From assembly GCF_011075055.1 (NCBI RefSeq), contig NC_058140.1, forward strand, positions 15,687,945 to 15,751,944: DNA of 64,000 bases. The letters are read 5' to 3'. The notes beneath the pieces were generated by a model, which saw only the letters and a list, made by a program, of their open reading frames with translations, searched no databases and had not been told where the DNA came from. A program made the position numbers and the translations under genes. The DNA is from Mangifera indica. Taxonomy: Eukaryota > Streptophyta > Magnoliopsida > Sapindales > Anacardiaceae. Below are positions 26,245 through 42,188 of this stretch, piece by piece (the first letter of the stretch is position 1; every line of letters begins with the position of its first letter).

Positions 26245-29200
26245 CTACTGCTCTTCTAGGTCTTCTTCATCTGGCATTATTACAGTCAACAAAGAATACT
26301 TAACCCGCAGAGAGATCCGGCCCTTCTCAACAACTAGTCTTGCCCCGGACACCACCCAATAGCCAGGAGGATCCTGCGGCCCTCTTGTAACCTCTGTTGT
26401 ATCAACAAATTTTAGAAGCTTTGGCGCTTGGACAGGCACTGGAGGACCACCAGGGTAGACGGCTGAGTTTATGTTAACATCAGCTGGCCGTGGAGGTGGC
26501 TTCTGTACATTTGTGAAGTGATGGCTGATTAATGTTGATATGAGTCCTGACTTGGGTGTCAAACCTGGTGATCCTTCCCACTCCGGATGCTTGACAGCTG
26601 CAGCTCCCAAAACAGTTGAGAAGCGGAGTCGCAAAAAGAGAATACTTTTGAACCCGTGATGCTCAACCTGTAACTGTGCCCCGGTAACTATCGAAAGATC
26701 CTCATCAGACTCCACAGGAGCAGTGCAGACATGAGAGTAGTTCTTCCACTGAACCTTCTCGTAGTATTTACGATCATTACTCTCCCGATGCAAGTTGCCA
26801 TTCGGATCGTCTATGAGTTGGAACACTTTTGGAAGAGAGGAGAGATGTTGCACGTGGATAGCCAGGTGATTGTTGCTTCTGCCTTCTAGATAAAGCCGAA
26901 GGCCAGTCACAGGTCTCCGACCCACATCGACCTGTAGATAGTACACAAATTAAACTTTCTCACAGCAACATCAGAGGATTTTGCAAAGCAATCAAGATTT
27001 GAATAGTAGGTAACTGATATGAACTTATTTAAGAATTTCAATATAAAAATTAAAGAAACACAATAATGGAAATCTCAATGAAACATGGTAGATAATAGAG
27101 TAATATATAAATGGAGTTAATTGATTTTACTGCTATTTGGTTTTGAAACGCTAAGGATTTTCTATGGTCAAAATGAGATTCTAAGGCAGCCCGGGAAGAC
27201 ATAGAAGGCCTAACATATGTTTTAAACCTTCATGACAAAACAGTACGATTAATGAATTTAATACCAATGAAACTTAAACTAGCGGAAAAGCTTTACCAGA
27301 TTAGTGTTTACAAAAAGCTTGGGTCCCATGAAACTGAATTTTAAGGATGAAGTACTTTGTTGCTTTCGTTGCAGACCAAGGGGAAGCTCACTGAAAACAG
27401 GTGCCCACTGCCTTGGCAACTGAAATTCCAGAAATTGGTGGAGTTCTTCGATTGGCGGTTTATCTGCAAGAGCAACAGCAGATCATGTGAGCCTGTAAGT
27501 TGTCAAATGTTTTACTCTAACTCATATTCTACACTTAATTGTATAAAAGCCGCAGAATTGCCATTACAAGGCTAGTCCCCACATGATATCTAAATGCATT
27601 GGTTAGCAAGGAACAAGAATACAGATTCTCATTGGCTCTGATCAAAACACTAAAATGTTTACTGACTTATTAACTGGAATGCAAACTTAGATGCTCTAAA
27701 TATGCAAACAGAAGAGCAGCTCTTGCTCACATCGTAAGTAGAGATTTATGGCATGGCTTAAGAAGCCACTCCCTGGGACTCCATTTAGCAGAGAAGTAAT
27801 TGGGATGAACGACATTGAGATCACATCAGGCTCAAACTGAACAGTGTGTAACCACTCATTATGAGATAAGTTTCGGTAATCATTTCCACCTCTCCTCTTG
27901 CAATTGCTTACAATATCCTGCAAAGTAGATGATAATATCAAATTTTATAGTGTAAGATTTTAAAAAAAAAAAAAAGCAAATGAAAACCATAAACATAAGC
28001 ATCTGACAGATGAGCATTAAACTAGGCTATTATGTGCGTATATGATAAAACACACCTCTTTGTGTGAATAAGAACTAGATGGGCCAGTATCAGCAAACCT
28101 CAGCCGCTGCTCCCTGATTTCAAACTGAAATAAATATAACTAGATAAGACACTTGGAGAATACAACTGCAGCAAACCATATTTCTTGCTTTTCCAAATTG
28201 CCAACTGAATAGTTTGCAGATGAATCAAATTCCTCAACCAACTTTAAATAGACGTAAAAATTTTGAAATGTTGTGCATGGCAATAGTTTAAAAAAAGATC
28301 AAGCATGCAAAACAGTATAGACGACAAAAACATTACTGGGTTTGTTACTGAATAGATATGATTGTATGATTGGGTTGACTACTACCCTGACACCATCTAC
28401 TTCAGCTTATTATTACATTCTCATACATAAAATATGATTTACCTAAATCTAAACAGGTAAAAGCAATCCACATAAAACTAATATTAAAATATCCACACAA
28501 CTCCATAAGTAACCATCTTTTGAGTCCTTTGAAACAATACAAAAAAGCACATAACCAAGAAAAGGAAAAATAATTGTATAGAAAAGTTCATCACAAACCT
28601 TGTCATTCTGGTAAAGTCGTTCAGAAGGCATGCTATATTGTCCATTAGCATCTAAAAACCTTTTATCTGCCATCTCCTTTAATCGTTTTTGTACATCAGC
28701 AGGTTGAAGGGTTGATGAATGCTGCTGTTTTACATATATTACATCCTTCCCTCCCATTTTCACACCAACAATAATATGTGTGCCAAATGTCTCAATAAAA
28801 CTGGAATAATGAGCATAATGCTATAAACTCATTGCATGATGGAGAATCTAGGATCCAATTGTTTTAGAAAGTAAAATGCTTAGGAACTGAAATATTCCAT
28901 CACTTCTCTTAATTAGATTCAATTCTCTTTTTAAGTAGGATTTAGGTTGCTAATTCAATTGGTTTACTATTTACCTTGCTAGTGCAGAAGGTTCCCACAC
29001 AGATGGGACGGCTTTCTTTACATGATCTCGAAGCACCATCTGTGATTTCTCCAATGCAACAGTGTAGAGTGAGATGAACACCCCATCAAAAGCAAGAGTC
29101 TTGGTGTTGGCTGCATCTTTCTGCCAACAACTTGAGAAATCAAACATGGCATTGAAGAGACCTGAAGGAATTTTACCAGTTAAAGATAGCTCCTGATTGA

Positions 29201-30305
29201 ACTGCTCTGACATCTGGGGCAAAAGGGAGGAAGCAAAAGAGAAAGAAAGGTGTCAAAGACAACCAAAACCAATGGTGACTCCTTTATTATTATGATTATA
29301 GTTAAGTAAACAAACATATTAACTACCCAGTTACATTTCATTCAAACAACCTAGTCTAAGTAATACTGAGCAATATGCAATCCCACAATCTCCGTGCTCA
29401 AACTCTTTGATCTAAAGTAAGAATTAAATCCCAAATGCAACACACCCAAGTCTAAACAGTGTCTTCTGCTATTACAGCAGTTGAAATATAAGAAACTGTT
29501 ACCCAAAAGTGCCATCTACCAAGTGCAATGAATACCATGGTATCACAATCACTAACACAGTAACATTCAAATACTGGTAAGAATATGTGTAAATGATGTC
29601 AGGAGTTTCAGTTTGAATTGGATCAAACCGTTTTTTTTTTTTTTTAAATTTTGGTTAAGCCACAATGACTCAAATGCAACCAAAACAATGCAATGATATC
29701 AACTACTTCAACTCTTATGTAGCATAAATTAACAGAGCAGCTTTGATTCTTCAACAATGTACAGGGATTCACATGTTGCATTCAAATGCATAGAGTAGCA
29801 TAACTAAGCAGTACACAACAATGGATAAATAGTCTCCAATACTTAGTAACAAAAGAGTATATCGAAAGTGTCACATCTTAAAAAAGGTCGCATTATCTTT
29901 TTTTTTCCCAAAAAAATAAAAAATAATAATTTTATTTTTCAAAATTATAGCATCGAATTGCTAATTACATTTGTGACCAAAAAAATTAATGATTACATAA
30001 CATTTACTATAAAACAAGAAAAACATAGAAAAATAAAGACTCACCTGCTGAAAAGAGAGAACATCAGACCTAAACCTTATGCGCTCACCCTTATCACATT
30101 TTATAGATTTGGGCACGTTGGGAATAGATATCCCACCAGGCAAAACAATCTCCTGAATTCCATCTTGATCAATCTCAATTAACCGGGAATCACTCAAATC
30201 CCCTTTACAGTATTTCAACCTCAGATCTATTGCAACATCATATCCACGTCCGATTGACCCAATAGCAACTTCAGCAGCCTTATTAGCTGGAACCTTAAGT
30301 GCCAT
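26245..30305 (-). CDS. MACPF domain protein, CAD1/NSL1 family (At4g24290-like)
   Basis: Member of the plant MACPF family, whose known members CAD1 and NSL1 restrain salicylic-acid-linked cell death. Seven coding exons (30045-30305, 28975-29213, 28599-28800, 28056-28124, 27731-27917, 27297-27463, 26245-26931) join in phase to 603 aa, near the roughly 606 I recall for At4g24290. The start MALKVPANKAAEVAIGSIG is conserved. The MACPF signature FGTHIIVGVKMGG is at about residues 171-183, followed by SMSFIPITSLLNGVPGSGFL and YKPPIEELHQFLEFQLPRQW. The C-terminal third (VDVGRRPVTGLRLYLEGR onwards) is the plant-specific extension. There is no signal peptide. At the exon 2/3 junction the spliced codon reads Ser (AG|T) where relatives have Arg. 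A leader exon ends at 31972, leaving a leader intron of about 1.6 kb that carries a degenerate tandem array. Confidence 0.93.
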
Positions 30306-30529
30306 TACTCAACACATTACTCCTTTTTCAGCAAAACCACATCAAGCCTACCATAAAGTTCAATACAGCATATTGAGCTCAAGTTAATCAAAACTTATAG
30401 CATTATCAGGTTTTTTGATAAAATATAGGATCATCAAAGATTGACCAAATCAAAACCTTACAGCTAAATTAGGATGTGCATTTTTATCTCAATTTAAACT
30501 CAATTTTTACACAAATCCAAATATAGAGC

Positions 30530-31870
30530 AGACAAAAACTCCAGACAAAGTAGAAACAGACATATTTAATTAAAATTAATCTAAATTTTAAAAAAGTGTA
30601 CCTACAAACCAGATTTAAGCCAAATCTATAGATCAATAACAAAAATCCAGAGAATAGTAAAACATTTGAAAAAATGTACATAAATAAACAAAATCCATAC
30701 CAAACTAACCTCATTACACATATTTAAAATATTTTTGCAAAAAAGTTTACATTTATAGCACTTGACGAGCATATTCACCTTAAATCAACAAATTCTACAT
30801 AAATTTCAAACACAAAGCAGATCCAAATGATACCAATAACTACAACCAATCTTATTCATCTCAATTAAGCAAACTTACATTGCTTTTTCTACATAAATTA
30901 GATCTGAATTCACCAAAAATTCAAGCATAAGCATGATCAATTCAAATTAACTCTGTAAAGAGCTCAAAGCATGCAGTTATAGCTAATTGAAACCAAACTT
31001 TAAGCATTCTACAGACAAAAAGCAGAGTTCAACTCTCTACACAATCAAATACAAGCATAATCGGCTCAAATTCACCAGTGTTCTACAAATTTCACCTGCT
31101 CACACAAATATTCAGCAGCCAATCGATTATGTAAGTAAAAAGCTTGAGTTCCTGATCACACATTGTTCAAAACAAGCAGGTTTTAAATGAAACAAACAAA
31201 CTTCAAACAGTAAACAGACAAAAACTAGATCTAAACTCTCAACACAAGAAAATACAGGTAAATTCAGCTGAAATTCCACACATTTCACACACTGTCAAAC
31301 CATTCTTGAGTTAGCTGGCCATACATTAGGTGAAGAATAGATTGAAAAAAAGTTTTTTGAATAACAGAAACTAAGCCAATTCAATGCATTTAATGGATAA
31401 AAACCAGATATATACCCTTTACACGAACATTCTCTGCTCAAATTCACTAAAGTCACATGCATTTTATGTGCTTCATCAAGTCAAACTTCAGGTACAGCCC
31501 GCCCGTACAGCATGCAAATTTTCACAGACGGTCAAAAACAAGTATTTATACTAAAAACGAAGCTAATTTGATACATTTCACATACCAAGACCAGATTTAA
31601 ACTCTTTGAACAATCAAGCACAAGCAAATTCAGCTCAAAGTCACTAAACTTCCATCCAGTTCACCTACAACCCGTCCGTGCCACAGATCTTTAAAAAAAA
31701 AAAAAAAACAGTATAAACAAGCAGTTCCTAGATAGAACTACGCAAATTCTACGCATTCCACACACGAAAACCAGATCTAAACACTTTACACAATCAAATA
31801 CAATAAAATTCTGCTCAAATCCACTAAACTCCCGTGCATTTAACGCCCTTTATGACAATCAAACCTTACA
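30530..31870 (-). repeat. Degenerate tandem array of about 185 bp units in the MACPF leader intron
   Basis: On the plus strand an anchor like AACCAGATCTAAACTCTTTA followed by ACAATCAAATACAAGCAAAT and CAGCTCAAATTCACTAAACT recurs at about 31013, 31214, 31394, 31583 and 31764. An older trace lies near 30813. Spacings are about 180-200 bp. A second shared block with CCCGTCCGT or CCGTACGTACAG lies later in the unit. The array falls within the inferred leader intron. Confidence 0.7.
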
Positions 31871-31971
31871 CTACAACCGGTACGTACAGTATATTTAACA
31901 AACTCGCTTGAACTTCAAATTAACAGGAAACAAAATAAAATAAATAAAAAAGAATTAAACAAGTAACTCAC

Positions 31972-32200
31972 AGAGAAGAAAAAAATGAAATCGAACGCAA
32001 TCAATCCAAGAGAGTGAGTGTGCGTGCCTTTTACTCAAAGTCCTCGATTCAACAGCAAGTGCGAGAAGTCGCTCCGATTGGCCACCAAACCCTAGAGGCG
32101 TTCGGTCCTCGAGAAAAGAAAAGAAAAGAAAATTCTAGAGAGAGACTGAAGGAAAATAAAAATCAGAAGAGAGAGAAACCGGGCGAGATGAGAATAATTA
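31972..32200 (-). other. Probable 5' leader exon of the MACPF gene
   Basis: On the minus strand TTCTTCTCT|GTGAGTTACT is a strong donor (exon lower limit 31972). The upstream sequence is pyrimidine-rich and less AT-rich, as expected near a plant transcription start. The upper limit is a guess. Sequence from 32200 to 32762 is AT-rich with no gene. Confidence 0.5.
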
Positions 32201-32762
32201 TAATAATAAACTGGAAATAAAAACAGATTAATTAGCTTAACTAATTGTGATTACGATAGAAGTAAAAATGAGTGAGTTTGTTTTGTTGTGTTTCCGAAAG
32301 TGTTTTAACGTTAATTTATAGAGAAAGGGAAGAGTCAAAAGAGGTGGGTGGTAAGGTCACAGAGTTGTTACTTAAAGTCCAATTGACGGTTCACCAAATC
32401 TTCACGTTTTCCAAAACTGAATACGAGGTGCCAAAATTTTACTGTCGTTGCTGTGATTAACGAGTCTAATTTTAAACATAAACGCAAAGATCAAATCTTC
32501 GATAATATTTTAAAGGGTGAAAGATGATTTTCACCTAAATTTTAATTTAATTTAAAAAATATATTTATGATAATTAAAAATTTTAAATATTTATTTATAG
32601 ATTAATTTTTATTAAAATATTTAATTATAAATAAGAATAAATTTGTTATTTTATTTTTATACAAAAAATATATTATTTATATTCTTTTTATATTTTAAAA
32701 AATAATATTTTAATTTAGTGTCTCAAATTTGAAAATATAATATTTCATCTTTACAAACTCTG

Positions 32763-33187
32763 AGGGGGCGTTTGGTTTCAGTATTTAAATATTACAATAA
32801 TTATATTACTAATGCTAACGTGACAAATAATATAGGTGGTAACCTAATTACCACATTCACTTTAGGTATTTAAATATTACCAAGATAATTTTGATTTTAT
32901 TATAATTATATTATTATTTATTAATTTTTTAAAATAAAATAAATTTATTTTTAATTAATATGACAAATAAGATAAAAATATTTTAAAATAATTATATTTA
33001 AGGACATTTAAGTAAAATAATTTATTAGTAATCTTTTATTATCTTTAACCAAACACAATAATTATTTATACCTATCAAATTTTATCAAATATAATAATTA
33101 TTTATACTCAGTAATCTTCTAAGTAATCTCTATTTAAGGTAATTTTTCGATTTTGGTAATAAAATATTATTCAAATTAAACGTTTCT
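32763..33187. mobile_element. AT-rich MITE, family II copy 2
   Basis: Begins GGGGGCGTTTGGTTTCAGTA and ends ATTCAAATTAAACGTTTCTT, an imperfect inverted pair. Its interior follows copy 1 (24931-25380) phrase by phrase. TSD not resolved. Confidence 0.65.
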
Positions 33188-33978
33188 TTAAAATTTTTAT
33201 CTCTTCAATGATAAGAATATCGCCGATGATGACCACTATTTTCTATTTATCATAATTGATGATGTCTTACAATAAAAGAAAAAGTACCAATTCAATGAAT
33301 TGAAGATAAAAAAAAAAATTGAAATTAAATAAAATAAGGTAAACATGGGAGTCTAACTAGAAAATTTGACTATTATTTATCCTAAGTTTTAATAAGAAAA
33401 GAGAAATATTATTCGTCTTCGACTTATTATTATTCCTTCTACTTTTCAAATTATTCTGTATGGTTCATTGCATGACCATATAACATGTAAAAAGTGAGGA
33501 TTATAGATGCCAATATGAAGGCTTTGGATGAGTCAAACATTGAATGGCGGCCCTACGCTAAGGTCAAAATTGTTACATTTATTCTTTTTATTTAATGGGA
33601 ATTATGGAGTCTTTCCGATTAAAGCCATTTCTTATCACCTTTTCTAAGTATGAAATTATCCATAACGAATTGACTTTACCAATCAACAGAAAACCACCTA
33701 AATAATTGGTTGTATTTTGTCAATTATGGTGTGTGTTTGATTTGATCCAACGGTTGTAATGATTCTTTGCTTGTCTCACCTTTTCATCATGTGTTTCGTC
33801 TTCTATAGCATGCGTTGTAATCTCTCTATATGTGGAATAAGAAATCAGACGTCTTTCTATATTGACACGTGACAATTTTTTTCTTTTTCCGGTATCTTCC
33901 ATGTATAATGTGCTGTTACAGAAATCTGCCAGTTTTTAGCATGAATATAAAAATAATATAATGTAATGAAAAATTATA
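33188..33978. other. Intergenic, no gene seen
   Basis: AT-rich. One 60-codon frame on the minus strand (33720-33902) is unsupported. Confidence 0.5.
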
Positions 33979-34662
33979 GGCAAAAGACTTATTCACACCC
34001 AAGATTAAGCCCAATCTTATATACGTTAATTTCTAAAAATTTATTTATTTATTAAATTTCACTTGTATCCAGTGTAATTATTATTTCATAAAAAATTTTA
34101 AAAATTAAAAATTTATCATATTTTTTCTCAGATTTAAAAGTCGAATAAATTCTTCTCACTTCAAATTTTAAAAATAAACATCTCCCCTTAAGATTTTTTC
34201 AATTATATTGTTAATAGTTAGAGATGAGAACGATGACATTTTCTCTCCCTCCTAACTTCTCTTTCCATCTTTAACCGATAAAGACAATAATTCATTTTTG
34301 TCTTTAACAAAGATAAATCATTGTCTTCATCACGATAGAGAGGGGAGCTTTTATTGGTCAGAGATAGTCGAGAATGAGATAAGATGGAGAGAGAATACTG
34401 TTATCATGGTCTCTGACCATCGATAATAGAGCTAAAAAAATCTTAATGGAAAAAATATTTATTTTACAAACTTTAGATAGAAAAAATTTATTAGATTTTT
34501 AAATTAAAAATATATATAATAATTTTTTAATATTTTTACTAAATAATTATTTTATTAATAATAATAAAATTTAATAAATAAATAAATATTTAGAGTTTTA
34601 AAAATTACTGAATAAATGTTTGAGTGGACAGCTAACACTTGGGGGGAATAAGTCTATGGGCC
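33979..34662. mobile_element. Mutator-like MITE, copy 2 (684 bp)
   Basis: Ends GGCAAAAGACTTATTCACAC and the complement of GGCCCATAGACTTATTCCCC. A perfect 9 bp TSD, AAAATTATA, lies at 33970-33978 and 34663-34671. The interior has a central block with CTCTCCCTCC and TCTTCATCACGA, like the other three copies. Confidence 0.88.
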
Positions 34663-35121
34663 AAAATTATATCCATTTAAATCCATGAAACTGATGGTCT
34701 TAAGACTGAAGTTCTCACCAGAAAATGTCGTGAAGGTTCATGTTAACGGTAAACATAATCTAGTAAAAACTTTAGCCGATATATCTTCCCTTAAAAGGAT
34801 AAATTAGTAAATGAATATTTCTCAAATATCCACAATATATCGGCCCAAAAATCCGCAACAAAAATCGGCACAGGTGTCTTGACTCTGAATCTTCAAAATT
34901 CCATGAAAAATAAAGAAGATAAAACAGAAAAAACAAAATCGAAAATTTTGTTGCATGAACACACACCAACCTGTGGTCTCCCCTTTTCCCTTTGTTATTT
35001 TTAGCTCTTCCCGGCTAATTATCTCATCCTTTTCTTCACATTCAACCATTCTATTATTTTCCAATTATTACATTCAACCACTCCGACTCTTTTTTGTATA
35101 GGAAATTTGGTCTATCCATAT
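34663..35121 (+). promoter_or_regulatory. Upstream region of the PB1 gene
   Basis: Contains an inverted pair, GCCGATATAT near 34774 and ATATATCGGC near 34845, about 60 bp apart. A pyrimidine-rich leader lies near 34970-35100. No defined promoter motif was recognised. Confidence 0.3.
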
Positions 35122-36377
35122 ATGGCCAGTGACGGTGGTGGTGGTGGGGCTGGCAGTGGTGCCGCTGATGAAACCTTGTTGACGCCTTTGTCTTCTCCGA
35201 AGAACAGGGTGAAGTTTTTGTGTAGCTATGGCGGGAAAATATTGCCCAGAGCCGTTGATGGTAGCCTCAGGTACGTGGGTGGCGAGACACGTGTCGTTGC
35301 TGTGCCTCGTGAAATCAATTTCTCCGGTAAATATTTAGATTCTTTATATATATCTTGTGAACTTTAATCAATTGAATCAATTGTGAAATAGTGAATGGTT
35401 GAAAATGATGGAGTTAAATTTGGTTGGAGAAATTCAAGCTCGAGTTGGAAGAAAGTATAAAGGGCAATTGAATTTATTGTTGGATGGTTTTAAGGCCTGA
35501 TTTAGATTATGAAATTGCAGAGCTAATGAAGAAGATTGGCACAATGGTTGAAGGAGAAATTGTTTTGAAATACCAGCTGATTCCTGAGGATCTCGAATCC
35601 CTTGTATCCGTCCGAACTGATGAAGATTTGAGGCACATGCTGGAGGAATACGATCGTCATCAAGATACAGAAGGCAATCCCAAGCTGAGAACCTTTCTCT
35701 TCCCTTCAAATCCTGTTATAATCGAAAGCCAAACTGGTTCCATTGATCCCCAAGCTATCGACCAACGCTACATCGATGCCATCAATGGCATTGTCCGTAC
35801 AACCGGTCAATGGAAACTCCCTCCTATAAAAGCCACTCGTTCAATCTTCAGCATTTCCTCAGCGTGTTCGTCTCCAAAATCCACCTCCCCGGAGGGCATT
35901 GCTGTTGATTCTTTCCCTTCTGATCTCACGATGAAAATGGAAGGGTACCAGAGCAGTAGGCTTCCTATGCACAAGGTTAAAAGCTCGCCGAGTCTGTGTA
36001 GTTTGGGCGGCGGCAGTGTCAGCGGCAGCGGTTTCCATGGCGGGTGCAGCCACCATTGCCACCAACTTCCATATCATTTTCACGCGAACCCTCAGCATCA
36101 GCCACAGCAACAGCAGCAGGCGTCATACGTGCACGGTTACCAGGTTCACAGGCCGCCGAATGTGTCGTTGACGCAGGCCGACTTCCAGAGGCCACCGCCG
36201 GTGGGGCATGGGCAACAGCCATTCTTCGCAAGAAGCAGCTCAACAAGTAGAAGTCTTTTAGGAATTGGGAGTTATAGTAAGTATGGAATTGATGAGGCAG
36301 CAGCTTATGGAATTAGGAGGCCTCAGAGAGCAGGTAGTGTTCCACTTAGTCCAAAGAAGGGAAGAGTAAATGAATAA
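35122..36377 (+). CDS. PB1 (octicosapeptide/Phox/Bem1p) domain protein
   Basis: Two exons, 35122-35326 and 35521-36377, join at a phase-1 GT-AG intron to 353 aa. I chose the ATG giving MASDGGGGGAGSG, the only one in frame before the domain. The PB1 domain spans about residues 28-130: basic face VKFLCSYGGKILPR, then RYVGGETRVVAVPREI, SELMKKIGTMVEGEIVLKYQ, and the acidic OPCA-like EDLESLVSVRTDEDLRHML. PB1 domains mediate head-to-tail protein pairing. The rest is low complexity, rich in Ser, His, Gln and Pro (HQPQQQQQ near residue 235), with no second domain. It converges tail-to-tail with the plastid Hsp70 gene, as I recall for At5g49920/At5g49910. The partner and process are unknown. Exon 2 is locally GC-rich, which creates long spurious frames on the opposite strand. 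Confidence 0.9.
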
Positions 36378-37243
36378 AAGACATTAGTTGATAATATGGA
36401 TCAGATTAATTAGCAAATCGATGGATGAAGATAGGATGAGTACTGCCTTTTCTTTGTTCAATATTTTCAGATTCTTTCTCTGTGAATGTTTTTCGCTGTG
36501 GTATAAATGGCTGCTTTGCTTTGTCCATTCAATAGGCTCAATGGATTTCGATCGTCCGTAAATTTTATTTATATACACACTGTAATACAAAATGAAATTC
36601 CTCGGAGAGATATAGGATTTTGACTAAATTCATTCCTTGTTTATTGGTGGTCCATTAATTCATGTTTACTGTTGAACTCCTTGTTTTGCAGGATTTAGTA
36701 GGTTGTAGTAGCGGGATCAGAATCTATTTTCTATATGAAATTTTGCAGGAGTAAATGAAACTGTGTATTTTACCATGAAAAGACAGGGCAATCTATTCAC
36801 AAGTTCATTTCAATTTAAGCTAAAAAACTAAAATATGTTCCATATAAGATGATAATTTGCATTATCAAAAAGAGCGTATAAGCAGGGAATCATCAGATTT
36901 TTTTGGCATGTTTAGAAATTTTATAAAAGTTCGTCTCAAATTTATTCCAAATTACGAGTAAACCAAAGGTTTTGACTTGTAAAGAGCTGTTGAAGACAGC
37001 GAGAGAATAAGGGAATGATGCATGCAAAATATTTTCATGAAGAATCCATTATTACCATTATGAATCTAAACAAACAGCAAGAGCATTTCATGTGCCCAAT
37101 TATACTACCATGGGTACCTATTCAGCGTTTCATCCTCTATATATTCCTAGAAACAAATTCCAAATCCGTTCCCCATGCAACAAAAATGACATCACTGCAA
37201 AACATTTTCTTATACACATTTCCAATTAGAGTGGCTAATTTTC
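36378..37243. other. Convergent 3' flanks of PB1 and plastid Hsp70 genes
   Basis: Both genes end towards this gap, so it should hold two 3' UTRs. No other gene is visible. Confidence 0.5.
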
Positions 37244-41117
<3,874 letters not shown>

Positions 41118-41271
41118 GATTTTTTGCCTCTGGGTGTCAAAGAGAAGGGTTTTGTTGAGTTAGAGTAAGAGTTTCGAGCGAATTGGAGACGGGTTGAACA
41201 GGGTTGAGGGCTGAAAAAGAAGATAAATGTTGCGAAGGGTTTAGGGAGAGAGAGAATGAGGGGTAGGTGGT

Positions 41272-41281
41272 GACACGTGGC
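41272..41281 (-). promoter_or_regulatory. G-box/ABRE-like motif upstream of plastid Hsp70
   Basis: ACACGTGGC-type site (GACACGTGGC across 41272-41281) with palindromic core CACGTG at 41274-41279, about 157 bp before the start codon. Such sites bind bZIP, bHLH and light or ABA factors. Function here is inferred. Confidence 0.45.
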
Positions 41282-42188
41282 AAGGTTTTGGAAATATCTG
41301 GGGCTTTGTGGGTGTGGCTGCCCGGCTACGGTTGGGGTCTTACTTTCGGGTAGATAGACTGGGGGTTTTTAGAGCGTTGGATTGGATTTGTGGACGGAAG
41401 GATCGAGGGAATTCGGTAGCTTAGTCTATTCTCGGCAGTAATGGGCCGGGCTGAGTTCCTTAATTTATGTACATTTTTTGTCGGATAATTAAAATATAGA
41501 GAGGGTGTTTTGAACAAAGTTGACCACATTGCTGAAAATGGATTCAAATATTAATAGAAAATAGTTAGTTCCTTTATTTTAGAGATTTTTTTGTTAACTG
41601 TCCGTTTTATTTGATTTGTCATTTAAATTAACCGAAGTTTTGAATTCTTATTCAGAAGTCAATATCTGAACGTAAGAAGAAGACCACCTCTTATATCATC
41701 TGACTCAAGCCCACAGTTGAGAGATTACATTTGCTACACCACTTTAGCTAATTAATGGTTCAAGGCCACATGGATGTGATGGTCGAGATCCGCTAGAAGC
41801 TTACAAAGAACCAGAAGAAGCTATTCAACATGACCTGCTTCCAAGTCATAAAAACCCCATAAACAAACGAAAACTGCTCACGGTTATACCAACACAAATG
41901 AATGGGAGAAAATTAACATGGTTGCCAAGAGTAAACGTTGCAACCCTTACATAGTGAATCTTGCAGATTCTGTGTATTGAATTAGTATAGCAGGTTTAGG
42001 AGTTTCTTTGTTTGAATCTTTAATCTAAGTAGAACAAAGCTGAAGTTTCTCAGGTAACTGAATTTCGCTCAACTCAGAAACACTTTTTTAATACATTATT
42101 TTGATAACTCTATAAGCCATTTTCAACAGTTAACATTGAATGATATGTGTGTTCTCAAATGAGCCACCCCTAGTTTCTGGACAAAAAT
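41282..42188. other. Intergenic between plastid Hsp70 and PUR2
   Basis: The left part is the distal Hsp70 promoter and the right part should hold the PUR2 3' UTR. No further gene seen. Confidence 0.5.

Noticed and set aside
35434..36250. Several frames of 68-91 codons overlapping the PB1 gene on both strands
   Set aside because: GC-rich exon 2 opens other frames by chance. Only the PB1 frame has a domain and a consistent splice.
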